Below, in pieces: positions 26,359 to 33,782 of a stretch of 35,035 bases of DNA; position 1 is the first letter of the stretch, and every line of letters starts with the position of its first letter. Position numbers and translations under genes: made by a program. The notes under the pieces were generated by a model that did not search any database, had not been told where the DNA came from, and saw only the letters and a list, made by a program, of their open reading frames with translations. Origin of the DNA: Thermoplasmatota archaeon (GTDB lineage: Archaea; Thermoplasmatota; E2; DHVEG-1); contig JAUXAU010000035.1 of the NCBI GenBank assembly GCA_030619765.1, positions 1-35,035 on the forward strand, read 5' to 3'.

Positions 26359-27572
26359 TTTCTAGACACCATTTTCATATCTATCATTTTAAATATTTCA
26401 TCCTCAGTCTTTTTAGCTGCAGCGTCCCAAGTATAATGTTTTTTATACAACTCCAACGCATTTTTTCCATATTTTAAATTCAAGTCTTCATTATCTAACA
26501 ATTTCAGTATACTGTTAGCTAAAATAGTTGCATCATCAGGTTCTATCACCCCACCAGCATTATATTCCCTAATCTTAACATCAACCGCACACGGTGTAGT
26601 TACAATCATCGCTTTTCCACATGCCATATACTCCATCATTTTTAAAGCGGTGAATGTGATCTTTCGATTTCTTTCATGACCAGATATATTACATACCGCA
26701 ACATCAGATGCATTAACATACTTTGGCACCTGATCATATGGAATCTGACCAGTTAACAAAACATTTTTCTCTAATTTTAATTCCTTAACCTTATCTTTTA
26801 ATTCTGCTACCAATGCAGGGTTTTTACTAGATCCCACCAACAAAAAAAGAATATCAACGTACTTTTTTACAACTAATGGAACTGCCTCAATGAGTGTATC
26901 AATACCATGCCATTTCTTGAATCCACCTACAAGAATCACAATTTTTTTCTCCAGTGGTAATCCAATATCTTTCCTCATTTTTGATTTATCCATAGGATAA
27001 AAAATATCTGAATCTGCTCCATTCGGAACTACAACTATTTTATCAGAATTAACATCATAACGTTCTATCATAATTTGCTTAATGCCATTTGTGGGAGTAA
27101 ATAAAAGATCAGCAGTTTTCATAAAAAAACGTTGACACTTACAATTTAGTTTATTCATGTAATAAAAAATACGAGAAGAAAATGTTTCTATTTCCATATC
27201 TAACTCAATTATTGTATTGACTTCTAAAAAATATGGTTTTTTTAAGATTTTTGAAGCGAAATATCCAGAAAAACCTAGCGCACGATGTCTTTCATAAAAA
27301 AATAAAGGGTTTTTAACAGATAAACAAGAAAAAAATGATTGTATCTCAAATAGAATTCTCGTTATCAAATATTTCAATGCATTTATTTCATCATAGGGAT
27401 ACCATTTATAGACGACTCCATCATAGCTAGGTACATCCCCTCCTTTTTTTGGATGAGCAGCAATAAATATTACTTCAATATTCAAATCACGAGCAAATCT
27501 TCTTGCAATTTGAGTTGAGTGAGTAACATCTCCAAAACCACCCAATACCGCAAGATATATCGCCTTTTTCAT
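26355..27572 (-). CDS. Glycosyltransferase family 4
   Basis: A 405-residue GT-B enzyme. The N-terminal half has LAVLGGFGDVTHSTQIARRFA and MLIERYDVNSDKIVVVPNGADSDIF-like motifs. The C-terminal half has KKIVILVGGFKKWHGIDTLIEAV and KMMEYMACGKAMIVTTPCAVD. The usual E-x7-E pair is weakly conserved: the first Glu lies in a region reading SGHERNRKITFTALKMMEYM. It is the second gene of the leftward operon and probably uses one of the sugars made downstream, possibly rhamnose. Confidence 0.88.
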   Translation of the reverse strand: MKKAIYLAVLGGFGDVTHSTQIARRFARDLNIEVIFIAAHPKKGGDVPSYDGVVYKWYPYDEINALKYLITRILFEIQSFFSCLSVKNPLFFYERHRALGFSGYFASKILKKPYFLEVNTIIELDMEIETFSSRIFYYMNKLNCKCQRFFMKTADLLFTPTNGIKQIMIERYDVNSDKIVVVPNGADSDIFYPMDKSKMRKDIGLPLEKKIVILVGGFKKWHGIDTLIEAVPLVVKKYVDILFLLVGSSKNPALVAELKDKVKELKLEKNVLLTGQIPYDQVPKYVNASDVAVCNISGHERNRKITFTALKMMEYMACGKAMIVTTPCAVDVKIREYNAGGVIEPDDATILANSILKLLDNEDLNLKYGKNALELYKKHYTWDAAAKKTEDEIFKMIDMKMVSRK

Positions 27573-27646
27573 AGTATCATCAAATTAACCTTCTGAATAA
27601 CATTTCTCTATAAATACTATATTACATGCTAAAAAACTAGATACAA

Positions 27647-28579
27647 TTAAATGTTATCTGTACGGGTTTTCCAAAAATATCGATGTTGACTCATTGATTT
27701 ATTCAACCATGTAGGCAGTTTAGAGCTTTTCATTCCGATTTCTAGCCCTAAGTATTTCATGGCATTATAAAGAAATTCATATGGAAGCATAACCCCATGA
27801 CCATTTTTAATCATATATCGCATCTCTTCTCTTAACTGATTTAAACCATTTTTTTTAAACCCGGGATGGAAATCTCCTTTTTTCTTCATTTGTTCAAATG
27901 AGACACCGGAGTCAAAAAACCTGCGAAAAACTGTCTTAAGATTGTAGTTATGGGAGTGAACTACCATTGCCTTTGGTTGATAGGCAATAGAATAGCCTGC
28001 CAAGAGTACATCCTTTGCCCATTGCTGATCCTCACTGATTATCAATTCCTCGTCAAACGGATATTTTAATAATATATCTCTACGAACCGCAGAACATACA
28101 TTTGAGAAAAAGATATCTTCTAGTTTAATCGGTCCTAAGATTTTTTCAAACCGTTTTCTATGTGCATTATCTGGGTATCTCTTTAATAAAAAGAACTGTT
28201 CTAATGGTGATGCATCAGGTTTTGGAATCTGTCTAGCATAGATACCTACTACTTGATCTTCAGAAAACGGTGCTAATAATTGGTCTAACCAATCATTTCC
28301 AGATGGAAGTGCATCGTGGGTAAGGAATACCAAGAATTTTCCCTTTGCCAATTTTGCGCCATAATTTCTGGTTTTACCATGACCAAATTCTTCTGGAGGT
28401 ATTTGAAAGAGTTTGGTGTCAAATTCTTTTACAATTTTCAATGTTTCATCGGTAGATCCTGAATCAACGACAATAATTTCAAACTTGTACTTCGTGTTTT
28501 GACTAAAAATCACTTTAAGCACGTCTCGAAATTGACTTCCTGCATCTTTCGTTAAAATTACTATTGAGACATCTACCAT
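27647..28579 (-). CDS. Glycosyltransferase family 2, rhamnosyltransferase-like
   Basis: A 310-residue GT2 protein: VSIVILTKDAGSQFRDVLKVIFSQ, EIIVVDSGSTDETL, and FLTHDALPSG where the metal site reads HDA rather than DxD. ISEDQQWAKDVLLAGYSIAY matches the ED/QxxRW-type region. This pattern is common in rhamnosyltransferases, and the operon encodes dTDP-rhamnose synthesis. It is the first gene of the leftward operon. A TATA-like ATTATAAAG upstream (about 28606-28614) would give a very short leader. Confidence 0.85.
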   Translation of the reverse strand: MVDVSIVILTKDAGSQFRDVLKVIFSQNTKYKFEIIVVDSGSTDETLKIVKEFDTKLFQIPPEEFGHGKTRNYGAKLAKGKFLVFLTHDALPSGNDWLDQLLAPFSEDQVVGIYARQIPKPDASPLEQFFLLKRYPDNAHRKRFEKILGPIKLEDIFFSNVCSAVRRDILLKYPFDEELIISEDQQWAKDVLLAGYSIAYQPKAMVVHSHNYNLKTVFRRFFDSGVSFEQMKKKGDFHPGFKKNGLNQLREEMRYMIKNGHGVMLPYEFLYNAMKYLGLEIGMKSSKLPTWLNKSMSQHRYFWKTRTDNI

Positions 28580-28962
28580 TTAAATCAACAATATTCACTA
28601 CGATCCTTTATAATATTATGTCGGTTTTTATAATATTTATAATTTTCTAATTCATTAATATTTTTTGACATATAAACCCTTTTCTATATATAGACTAGAC
28701 AAATAATCATAAGGTGCATCCTTATTGTTTAGACGCGAATTTTTCATATTCCCACCACTTTCAAACAACTATTGTTGTTAATTTGTATCATGTTACCTCT
28801 TAACAATAATATTATATAAAGCTACTGTGTAAATACGTCAAAATGGAAAAATGACTAAGGAGAAAAGGGTTGTAGAAACGGAATCTAAAAAGCAGGGATA
28901 AATCCATGGTACGTTTTCTTTTGTTTTTGATATTGTATAATACCACTTACACATTGAGCCAA
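28580..28962. other. AT-rich non-coding stretch before the first small-RNA unit
   Basis: No gene of normal size. It holds the leftward promoter of the GT2 gene, a small hairpin ATAAGG/CCTTAT near 28710-28727, and a short inverted repeat TGTTA-5-TAACA (28791-28805) just upstream of ATTATATAAAG (28811-28821). There is a possible 16-codon frame from the ATG at 28851 to 28901 with no convincing ribosome site. Confidence 0.4.
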
Positions 28963-28994
28963 TCTTTATTAAACAAAAAGACTATAACATCTAT

Positions 28995-29076
28995 TGAAGG
29001 GGGTCAAATTAAAGAAATAAATTCTATAAGCTAATCCTTTCTTAACAGGTTTATTTCCTCCCTTTTGGCCCCTTTT
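28995..29076 (+). ncRNA. Candidate small RNA, copy 1
   Basis: TTTATTAA at 28965-28972 lies 34 bases before the helix. GGGGTCA (29000-29006) pairs with TGGCCCC (29066-29072), using one G-U pair, and TTTT follows. The loop ends in TTTCCTCCC as in copy 3, and the downstream TTTTATAATATC matches copies 3 and 4. Role unknown. Confidence 0.5.
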
Positions 29077-29168
29077 ATAATATCTCTATTCCATATCGCT
29101 TAGGAACGCTGTTTCTCTGCTTTGTGTAATAAAATAATTTGAAGTTCTAATATTTTATTTCATGCCAA

Positions 29169-29212
29169 ACATTTAAACCTATTAAACTGATATTAAGATA
29201 TATAATGGAGGG
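29169..29212 (+). promoter_or_regulatory. Promoter and ribosome site of the caspase-like gene
   Basis: ATTTAAACC at 29171-29179 is a TATA-like box. GGAGGG at 29207-29212 lies eight bases before the ATG. Both are inside the inverted repeats, so the cassette carries its own expression signals. Confidence 0.5.
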
Positions 29213-29220
29213 AATAAAAT

Positions 29221-31377
29221 ATGAAGAAAATAATACCAATATTAGTAGTAGGATTTTTAGTCCTAAGTGGGCTTGGAACTGTTGCTCTGAATAGTGACAT
29301 TAAAGAACTTAATTTTGAAACCTTAGATTTTGAGCATATTGGTGATAGAGATACAGAATATTGGGCGTTATTGGTCGCTGTCGGTGTGTACGCAGATGAT
29401 CCGCAACAAAATCGCCCGCTTATGCTGGAGGAGATTGATGATTTATATGGCGTTCTTTTGGATTCCCCGTGGTGGTCTGAGGATCACATTAAGGTTATAA
29501 AAGGCGAGGATGCAACTGTATTAAACATTATTGCGGGTTTACGATGGTTAGATAGAATGGAGGACAGCGATGATTTTTCTTTGGTGTTTATTACTACGCA
29601 TGGTTCCCCATTAAGAGGCCCGAATGGCTCTCCAATGGATCTTCCACCAAAAGACGAAGACGATGGAGCAGATGAAATCCTTGCTAGCTATTGGAGTTTT
29701 GCATACTCCCCTCTCTTTATTTGGGATGACGAATTGAATGTCTTGTTGAATCGGTTAGAATCTCAGGGTGTTTGTCTCATTGTCGACAGTTGCTACGCTG
29801 GAGGATTCAACGATCCCCCTGATTGGAATAAAACATACAGAAATATACTTCCTTTCCAAAGGAAAGATTATACGATGTCTTCTACAGAATGGATTGAGGG
29901 TTTTGCAGAAGATGTTCGTGGACAAGGTCGGGTTGTATTGATGGGATCCCGTGAGGATGAGGTAGCGTATTCTGGTGGTTTTGCTCCTTATCTTATTGAT
30001 GGACTACGAGGATTTGCAGATAGCGATATGGATGGTGTTATTTCTGCGGAAGAAGCATTCTTTTACACAGAACCTCGAACAAGTAGACAGCACCCAACCA
30101 TGTATGATGGTTATGACGGTGAGCTTCCTTTAATTGACCTTACTGGAAGATTACAATATTATGATGAGACAAATGAGGAGCAAAAGAACATTGAGAAAGA
30201 ACCAAACAGACCACAAATGGGCAGTGGAGATTCTCCAGAAAATTCGATAATCTGTGGATATGTCAAGGATGATGACATAGGTAATCCTATTGAAGATGCT
30301 TTTATTTATCTTCGAGGACATGACAATCAATGGGAATTTTATGAAAATGATACTAACACTGATTCATTTGGTTTTTATAGCATGAATGTCCCATCAGGAA
30401 GATTCAGGATTACTGTTTATGCAGATGGGTATTTAAGTGAGGAGTCGGAGCCTCATGAAATCGATGAAAATGAGACAGCGTGGGTGAACTTCTCCTTGTC
30501 TCCTCGTCCTCCAGAAAACTCAGTAGTATGTGGCATTATAACCGACGAAGAGACAGGCGATCCTATCAACGAAGTCAACATTAGCCTCCTCTGGCAGGGA
30601 GAGCAAAATCAGTTTTATCAGAATGATACTATTTCCGGCCATACTGGATTTTACTATATGAATGTAGCAGCAGGGGAAATAGAACTAGAGGCTGAAGCGA
30701 GTGGGTATTTCCGTGAATATTTAGATGATGTTGCCATTGACGAGTTTGAAACATTGTGGGTGAACTTCTCCTTGTCTCCTCGTCCTCCAGAAAACTCAGT
30801 AGTATGTGGATATATAACCGACGAAGGGACAGGCAGTCCGATTAATAACGCACGTGTTACATTTGAGTGGATTGATGTAAATACGGGACATGAATATCAA
30901 AAAGATAACCACACAGATTCATCTGGTTTTTATAGTATGAACATAGCCGCAGGAGAACTATATCTTGATATTCGCAAACAGGGATATGAATACTATGATC
31001 CCTATCGACATGATTCTGAGGAAAACAAAACATTATGGGTTAATGTTTCTTTAAAGGAGGAGACAATTAAGGTTGATATAGCAAAACCCTTACGAGCATT
31101 CTATCTTAATAATAAAAGAATAACACCATTTATCAAAGCGAGAATTATCGGCGCCATCGATATTGAAGCATATGTTTATGAGTCCTGGTATTGGCAGGGC
31201 GAAGCTGAGAATGTAGAATTTTACATTGATGATGTGTTAAAAGCAAACGTTACCTCTGAACCTTATACATGGACTTGGACTGAGAAAACAATTGGAAGAC
31301 ACACCATAAAAGTCGTTGCCTACGATGATGAGGGGAATAGTGCTAGTGATGAAATAAAAGTGTGGAAGTTCTTATAA
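29221..31377 (+). CDS. Secreted caspase-like (C14/C13-type) protein with carboxypeptidase-regulatory-like repeats
   Basis: The first 24 residues are a signal peptide. Residues 45-300 look like a caspase-fold peptidase: FITTHGS gives His127 and LIVDSCYAGGF gives Cys191, the expected His/Cys pair. DSDMDGVISAEEAF (267-280) is an EF-hand-like calcium loop. Three repeats of about 92 residues follow (roughly 340-430, 432-522, 524-612), each starting PENS(V/I)(V/I)CGxI/Y, with GFYxMNV/IxxG and ending WVNxSL, as in CarboxypepD_reg-like sandwich domains. The last 100 residues form an Ig-like domain (VEFYIDDVLKANVTSEPYTWTWT). It would be exported and probably processes or binds surface proteins. A T7 run at 31391-31397 may end transcription. 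Confidence 0.8.
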   Translation: MKKIIPILVVGFLVLSGLGTVALNSDIKELNFETLDFEHIGDRDTEYWALLVAVGVYADDPQQNRPLMLEEIDDLYGVLLDSPWWSEDHIKVIKGEDATVLNIIAGLRWLDRMEDSDDFSLVFITTHGSPLRGPNGSPMDLPPKDEDDGADEILASYWSFAYSPLFIWDDELNVLLNRLESQGVCLIVDSCYAGGFNDPPDWNKTYRNILPFQRKDYTMSSTEWIEGFAEDVRGQGRVVLMGSREDEVAYSGGFAPYLIDGLRGFADSDMDGVISAEEAFFYTEPRTSRQHPTMYDGYDGELPLIDLTGRLQYYDETNEEQKNIEKEPNRPQMGSGDSPENSIICGYVKDDDIGNPIEDAFIYLRGHDNQWEFYENDTNTDSFGFYSMNVPSGRFRITVYADGYLSEESEPHEIDENETAWVNFSLSPRPPENSVVCGIITDEETGDPINEVNISLLWQGEQNQFYQNDTISGHTGFYYMNVAAGEIELEAEASGYFREYLDDVAIDEFETLWVNFSLSPRPPENSVVCGYITDEGTGSPINNARVTFEWIDVNTGHEYQKDNHTDSSGFYSMNIAAGELYLDIRKQGYEYYDPYRHDSEENKTLWVNVSLKEETIKVDIAKPLRAFYLNNKRITPFIKARIIGAIDIEAYVYESWYWQGEAENVEFYIDDVLKANVTSEPYTWTWTEKTIGRHTIKVVAYDDEGNSASDEIKVWKFL
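30481..30809 (+). repeat. 53-bp identical repeats inside the caspase-like gene
   Basis: The 53 bases at 30481-30533 recur exactly at 30757-30809, 276 bases (92 codons) apart and in frame. They cover the linker between repeat domains (NFSLSPRPPENSVVCG). The flanking domain sequence has diverged, so this is either a recent duplication with selection or gene conversion. Confidence 0.85.
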
Positions 31378-31432
31378 AAGACCTTTTCTCTTTTTTTAAT
31401 TCTTAAAATAATTACACAAAGCACTGTTTCTC

Positions 31433-31466
31433 AACACCTTTTTATCTTCCCCAAAAATCAAACTAT
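31433..31466 (+). repeat. Dispersed short repeat, degenerate copy
   Basis: CCTTTTTATCTTCCCC then AAAAATCAA resembles the motif at 32306, 33324, 33684, 34183 and 34565, and directly follows the right 9-bp repeat of the cassette. Confidence 0.4.
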
Positions 31467-31487
31467 ACAAAGGATTATAGAAATGAA

Positions 31488-31550
31488 AATGGGGGAATGG
31501 TGAGGAGGTAGGAAAAGGAAGAATTATCTCAAAAATATTGTTCCCCCATT
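31488..31550 (-). ncRNA. Candidate small RNA, copy 2 (reverse strand)
   Basis: Read leftward, TTTATATACC (31581-31572) is a strong TATA box 34 bases before the helix. AATGGGGGAA (31550-31541) pairs perfectly with TTCCCCCATT (31497-31488) over 10 bp, and TTCATTT follows. The loop is pyrimidine-rich, as in the other copies. It faces copy 1 across the caspase cassette. The rest of the 340-base gap holds the Lrp gene promoter region and nothing else I can name. Confidence 0.5.
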
Positions 31551-31648
31551 AATATTAATATATATTTAGGTGGTATATAAATATTATCCTTTTAATACAA
31601 CATTTGTAATAGATGCTACCTACTCCATAGCCTGTTTTCCTTAAAATC

Positions 31649-31685
31649 ATGTTACAAAAGTATCAAATATGGTAACATTTAAGAA
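31649..31685 (+). promoter_or_regulatory. Promoter of the Lrp-type gene with a possible operator
   Basis: ATGTTAC (31649-31655) and GTAACAT (31672-31678) form an inverted repeat with centres 23 bases apart. The right arm runs into the TATA-like CATTTAAG. A dimeric regulator bound here would block its own promoter. Inference from position only. Confidence 0.35.
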
Positions 31686-31718
31686 CAATAAGGGAATGTA
31701 CTAATGAGAAAGGGATGA

Positions 31719-32252
31719 ATGAATATGCCGAAAAGCAGTAAAAAACAAATCAATGAAGATGAAAAGAAACTCCTTAAAATACTTCAGATAAATTCTGGAG
31801 ATAATATTGACAAAATAGCGAAAAAATGTGGTTTTTCTAGACAAAAATTATGGAGAATCAAAAAAAGAAAGGAAAAAGACAAAACAATCTGGGGATATAA
31901 TGCTGTAGTTGATCCCGAAAAACTGGATCTTAAACATTATACTGCTCTTGTTAAAAGGTCAGTCAAGCCGTTTGATGAAAAAATGATGGATAAAATAACA
32001 ACAGAACGTCTTGATGATTTATTACCAGGGGAAAACGTTACTGTTGAAGATTGTTTATATGTCCATGGCAACTATGATTGGATTCTAACTTTCACAGCTC
32101 CAGATACAAAACAGATGAAAAAATTCTGCGAAAAACTAATGGGTGCTTTCAGTGGTTATATAACCAAAATTGATATCCAAGAAACGATGGTTCCAATTAG
32201 AAAACAAGGATTCAAACACCCAATGGCTAAAAAACTGAAGGAATTTTTATAA
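31719..32252 (+). CDS. Lrp/AsnC-family transcriptional regulator
   Basis: A 177-residue protein. Residues 10-55 form an AsnC-type winged helix-turn-helix (DEKKLLKILQINSGDNIDKIAKKCGFSRQKLWRIKKR). GYNAVVDPEKL follows, as in the usual hinge, and the rest (KHYTALVKRSV..., CLYVHGNYDWILTFTAPD) fits the RAM/AsnC ligand-binding fold, though loosely. Such proteins bind DNA as dimers or octamers and respond to amino acids or other small ligands. Basic residues are dense in residues 1-60. It stands alone between repeat-filled gaps. The targets are unknown, and its own promoter holds a candidate operator. Confidence 0.82.
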   Translation: MNMPKSSKKQINEDEKKLLKILQINSGDNIDKIAKKCGFSRQKLWRIKKRKEKDKTIWGYNAVVDPEKLDLKHYTALVKRSVKPFDEKMMDKITTERLDDLLPGENVTVEDCLYVHGNYDWILTFTAPDTKQMKKFCEKLMGAFSGYITKIDIQETMVPIRKQGFKHPMAKKLKEFL

Positions 32253-32305
32253 TTAACTGTTGGCGGCTTTGCTCTTAATGTGACTTTAGGAGCAAACCCC
32301 CGTCA

Positions 32306-32340
32306 TTTTCAATCCCTTTTTATCCTCCCACAAAACCCAA
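32306..32340 (+). repeat. Dispersed short repeat, copy A
   Basis: TTTTCAATCCC then TTTTTATCCTCCC and ACAAAACCCAA. It begins 54 bases after the Lrp gene and directly precedes the promoter of small-RNA copy 3. Copies B-E share the same core in the same orientation. Confidence 0.65.
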
Positions 32341-32376
32341 ACACTATCTTTATCTACCAAAAAACTATAACAATGA

Positions 32377-32438
32377 GGGGGGTCATCTGGAAACGAATTT
32401 TTAACTAAATTCTTTCCTCCCACCTTTGACCCCTTTTT
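32377..32438 (+). ncRNA. Candidate small RNA, copy 3
   Basis: TTTATCTA at 32349-32356 lies 28 bases before the G run. GGGGTCA (32379-32385) pairs with TGACCCC (32427-32433), and TTTTT follows. The upstream TTTATCTACCAAAAA and the downstream TTTTACAATATC are shared with copy 4. The remainder of this 330-base gap carries repeat copy A and the promoter of the next gene. Confidence 0.55.
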
Positions 32439-32521
32439 ACAATATCCTTCTTACACCACATTTTTAGAAAAGAAAAAAGTATAATTGTTACAGATGTTGC
32501 AATAAAATCTAGGTAGGAAAC

Positions 32522-32577
32522 ATTTAAATCTAAGTAATATATATCAATTTTACCAAATTTTATTATTTGGGGGAGGT
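32522..32577 (+). promoter_or_regulatory. Promoter and ribosome site of the 32583 gene
   Basis: ATTTAAAT at 32522-32529 fits a TATA box, with a second AT-rich run TAATATATATC at 32535. GGGAGGT at 32571-32577 lies five bases before the ATG and is an unusually strong ribosome site for this window. Confidence 0.5.
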
Positions 32578-32582
32578 AAAAA

Positions 32583-33239
32583 ATGAAAAAGAAAATATTA
32601 GGTATTTTTGTATGTATGCTGTTGATTGCAACTGCTGTTTTACCAGCATCAGGGATAATGACTATAAGTACCACTAAAAAGGTGGAATGCTCTTTAAGTT
32701 CTGATGTTGCTGAGGAATCATCTGTAGAAATTGTGTCAAAAATTGAGGAACAAGGTGACACTACACCTAGACCAGCAGCTACTAAGACAGGTTACCTATC
32801 TATACCCGCTGCTGCCTTCACCCCAAGAAACAATAATACGTATGTTGAAAACTATGGCTATCGCCTTTCTGGAGAGGTTTTTTTTGTAGCCCCTGTTAAC
32901 CTTCCTCACAGAGCTACCGTTACTAACTTAACCTACTATTGGATAAATGAGGCACCTGCTAGTGCACGCCTTCATTTATCTAGGAGCTATATGAATGGGA
33001 GCATTGATGAAATGGCAAATGCATGGATAAGTGGTAGCGGTAACGGGAGCAGTTGGGACGATACAATAGACTATGCTGACATAGACAACTCCTTGTATAG
33101 CTATTACCTAGAATTTTTTATTGGCCCAGATATGGGCTGTTATGGTGTCATAATTGAGTACACCTACACGAGTGGGGTCAGCTTAGTGAGCATGGATGAG
33201 GGGGAAGAAAACCAAGTGTCCAATGTTGCCGTTAGGTGA
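32583..33239 (+). CDS. Small secreted protein, unknown function
   Basis: A 218-residue protein with a clear signal peptide (MKKKILGIFVCMLLIATAVLPASG). The mature part is rich in Ser, Asn, Tyr and beta-prone residues. Segments GYLSIPAAAFTPRNN, VNLPHRATVTNLTYYWIN and YSYYLEFFIGPDMGCYGVIIEYTY suggest a jelly-roll-like extracellular domain. I recognise no catalytic motif and no C-terminal anchor. The strong ribosome site suggests high expression. It is flanked by small-RNA copies 3 and 4. Confidence 0.8.
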   Translation: MKKKILGIFVCMLLIATAVLPASGIMTISTTKKVECSLSSDVAEESSVEIVSKIEEQGDTTPRPAATKTGYLSIPAAAFTPRNNNTYVENYGYRLSGEVFFVAPVNLPHRATVTNLTYYWINEAPASARLHLSRSYMNGSIDEMANAWISGSGNGSSWDDTIDYADIDNSLYSYYLEFFIGPDMGCYGVIIEYTYTSGVSLVSMDEGEENQVSNVAVR

Positions 33240-33323
33240 AAACTAGTAATTCTCTCTCTTTTTTTCTTTTTTTAATGCATTAAAAACCTGATTTTCCGTA
33301 CTTTTTTATAGTGGTAGTTTCGG

Positions 33324-33360
33324 TTTTTCAATCCCTTTTTTATCCTCCCACAAAACCAAA
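33324..33360 (+). repeat. Dispersed short repeat, copy B
   Basis: TTTTTCAATCCC then TTTTTTATCCTCCC and ACAAAACCAAA, 85 bases after the secreted-protein gene and directly before the promoter of small-RNA copy 4, the same arrangement as copy A. Confidence 0.65.
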
Positions 33361-33397
33361 ACATTATCTTTATCTACCAAAAAGCTATAGTATTAAT

Positions 33398-33475
33398 GGG
33401 GGTCGAAGTGAAGAGAATGATCTAGGCGTTTACCACGCCTTTCCCTTTCATTTTCCTTGCCTCTCGACCCCTTTT
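33398..33475 (+). ncRNA. Candidate small RNA, copy 4
   Basis: TTTATCTA at 33369-33376 lies 29 bases upstream. GGGGTCGA (33399-33406) pairs with TCGACCCC (33464-33471), and TTTT follows. Against copy 3 the sixth and seventh pairs change together, which supports a real helix. An inner hairpin AGGCGT/ACGCCT (33424-33429 and 33435-33440) is present only here. Confidence 0.55.
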
Positions 33476-33543
33476 ACAATATCCCTTCTATAGAAAATAA
33501 TAGAGCGTAATGTTTATCAATTACAAAAACATTATAATTATTG

Positions 33544-33667
33544 GTGAGGGGTGCAATATTAAGAAAAATTCAACGGGGACGCAAGTTTGCTTCAGTAAGG
33601 GCAACTCTTTTTCTTTTTCATAATCTTTCCTAAACAGCATTCGCCTCTCACGTTCCTCCCCGTTTTT
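33544..33667 (+). ncRNA. Candidate small RNA, copy 5 (divergent)
   Basis: TTTATCAA at 33513-33520 lies 31 bases upstream. GTGAGGGGTG (33544-33553) can pair with CGCCTCTCAC (33642-33651) over 10 bp with two G-U pairs. ACGGGGA (33573-33579) can pair with TCCCCGT (33657-33663), which is followed by a T run. Both helices together would make a pseudoknot; otherwise they are alternatives. Confidence 0.4.
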
Positions 33668-33683
33668 CTCCTAAATCATAATG

Positions 33684-33739
33684 TTTTCAATCCCATTTTA
33701 TCCTCCCACAAAAACCCAAGGGGATTGATTTTATATAAG
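33684..33739 (+). repeat. Dispersed short repeat, copy C, with promoter of the tautomerase gene
   Basis: TTTTCAATCCC...TCCTCCCACAAAAA and then GGGGATTGA. TCAATCCC and GGGATTGA form an 8-bp inverted repeat. TTTATATAAG at 33730-33739 follows and is the likely TATA box of the 33783 gene. GGAG at 33771-33774 is its ribosome site. Confidence 0.6.
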
Positions 33740-33782
33740 TAATAGATGTTATAAAAATTATAGTTAGTTTGGAGAATGAAAA

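Larger units (their letters stand above)
29109..31432. mobile_element. Transposon-like cassette carrying the caspase-like gene
   Basis: TGCTTTGTGTAAT at 29118-29130 and its exact reverse complement ATTACACAAAGCA at 31411-31423 form 13-bp terminal inverted repeats. CTGTTTCTC lies directly outside each end (29109-29117 and 31424-31432) as a perfect 9-bp direct repeat, the form of a target-site duplication. The enclosed 2306 bases hold one gene with its own promoter and T-rich terminator, and no transposase. The assignment as a non-autonomous element is inference from these repeats. Confidence 0.65.

Noticed and set aside
28580-29220. tRNA or rRNA in the long gap
   Set aside because: I looked for a cloverleaf pattern and T-loop GTTCRAN motif and found none.
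32405-32761. 118-codon minus-strand frame covering small-RNA copy 3 and the start of the secreted-protein gene
   Set aside because: It runs through a promoter, a ribosome site and a signal peptide on the other strand, and no start signal is visible.
33311-33493. 60-codon plus-strand frame over small-RNA copy 4
   Set aside because: No ribosome site, and the sequence is explained by repeat copy B and the structured RNA unit.
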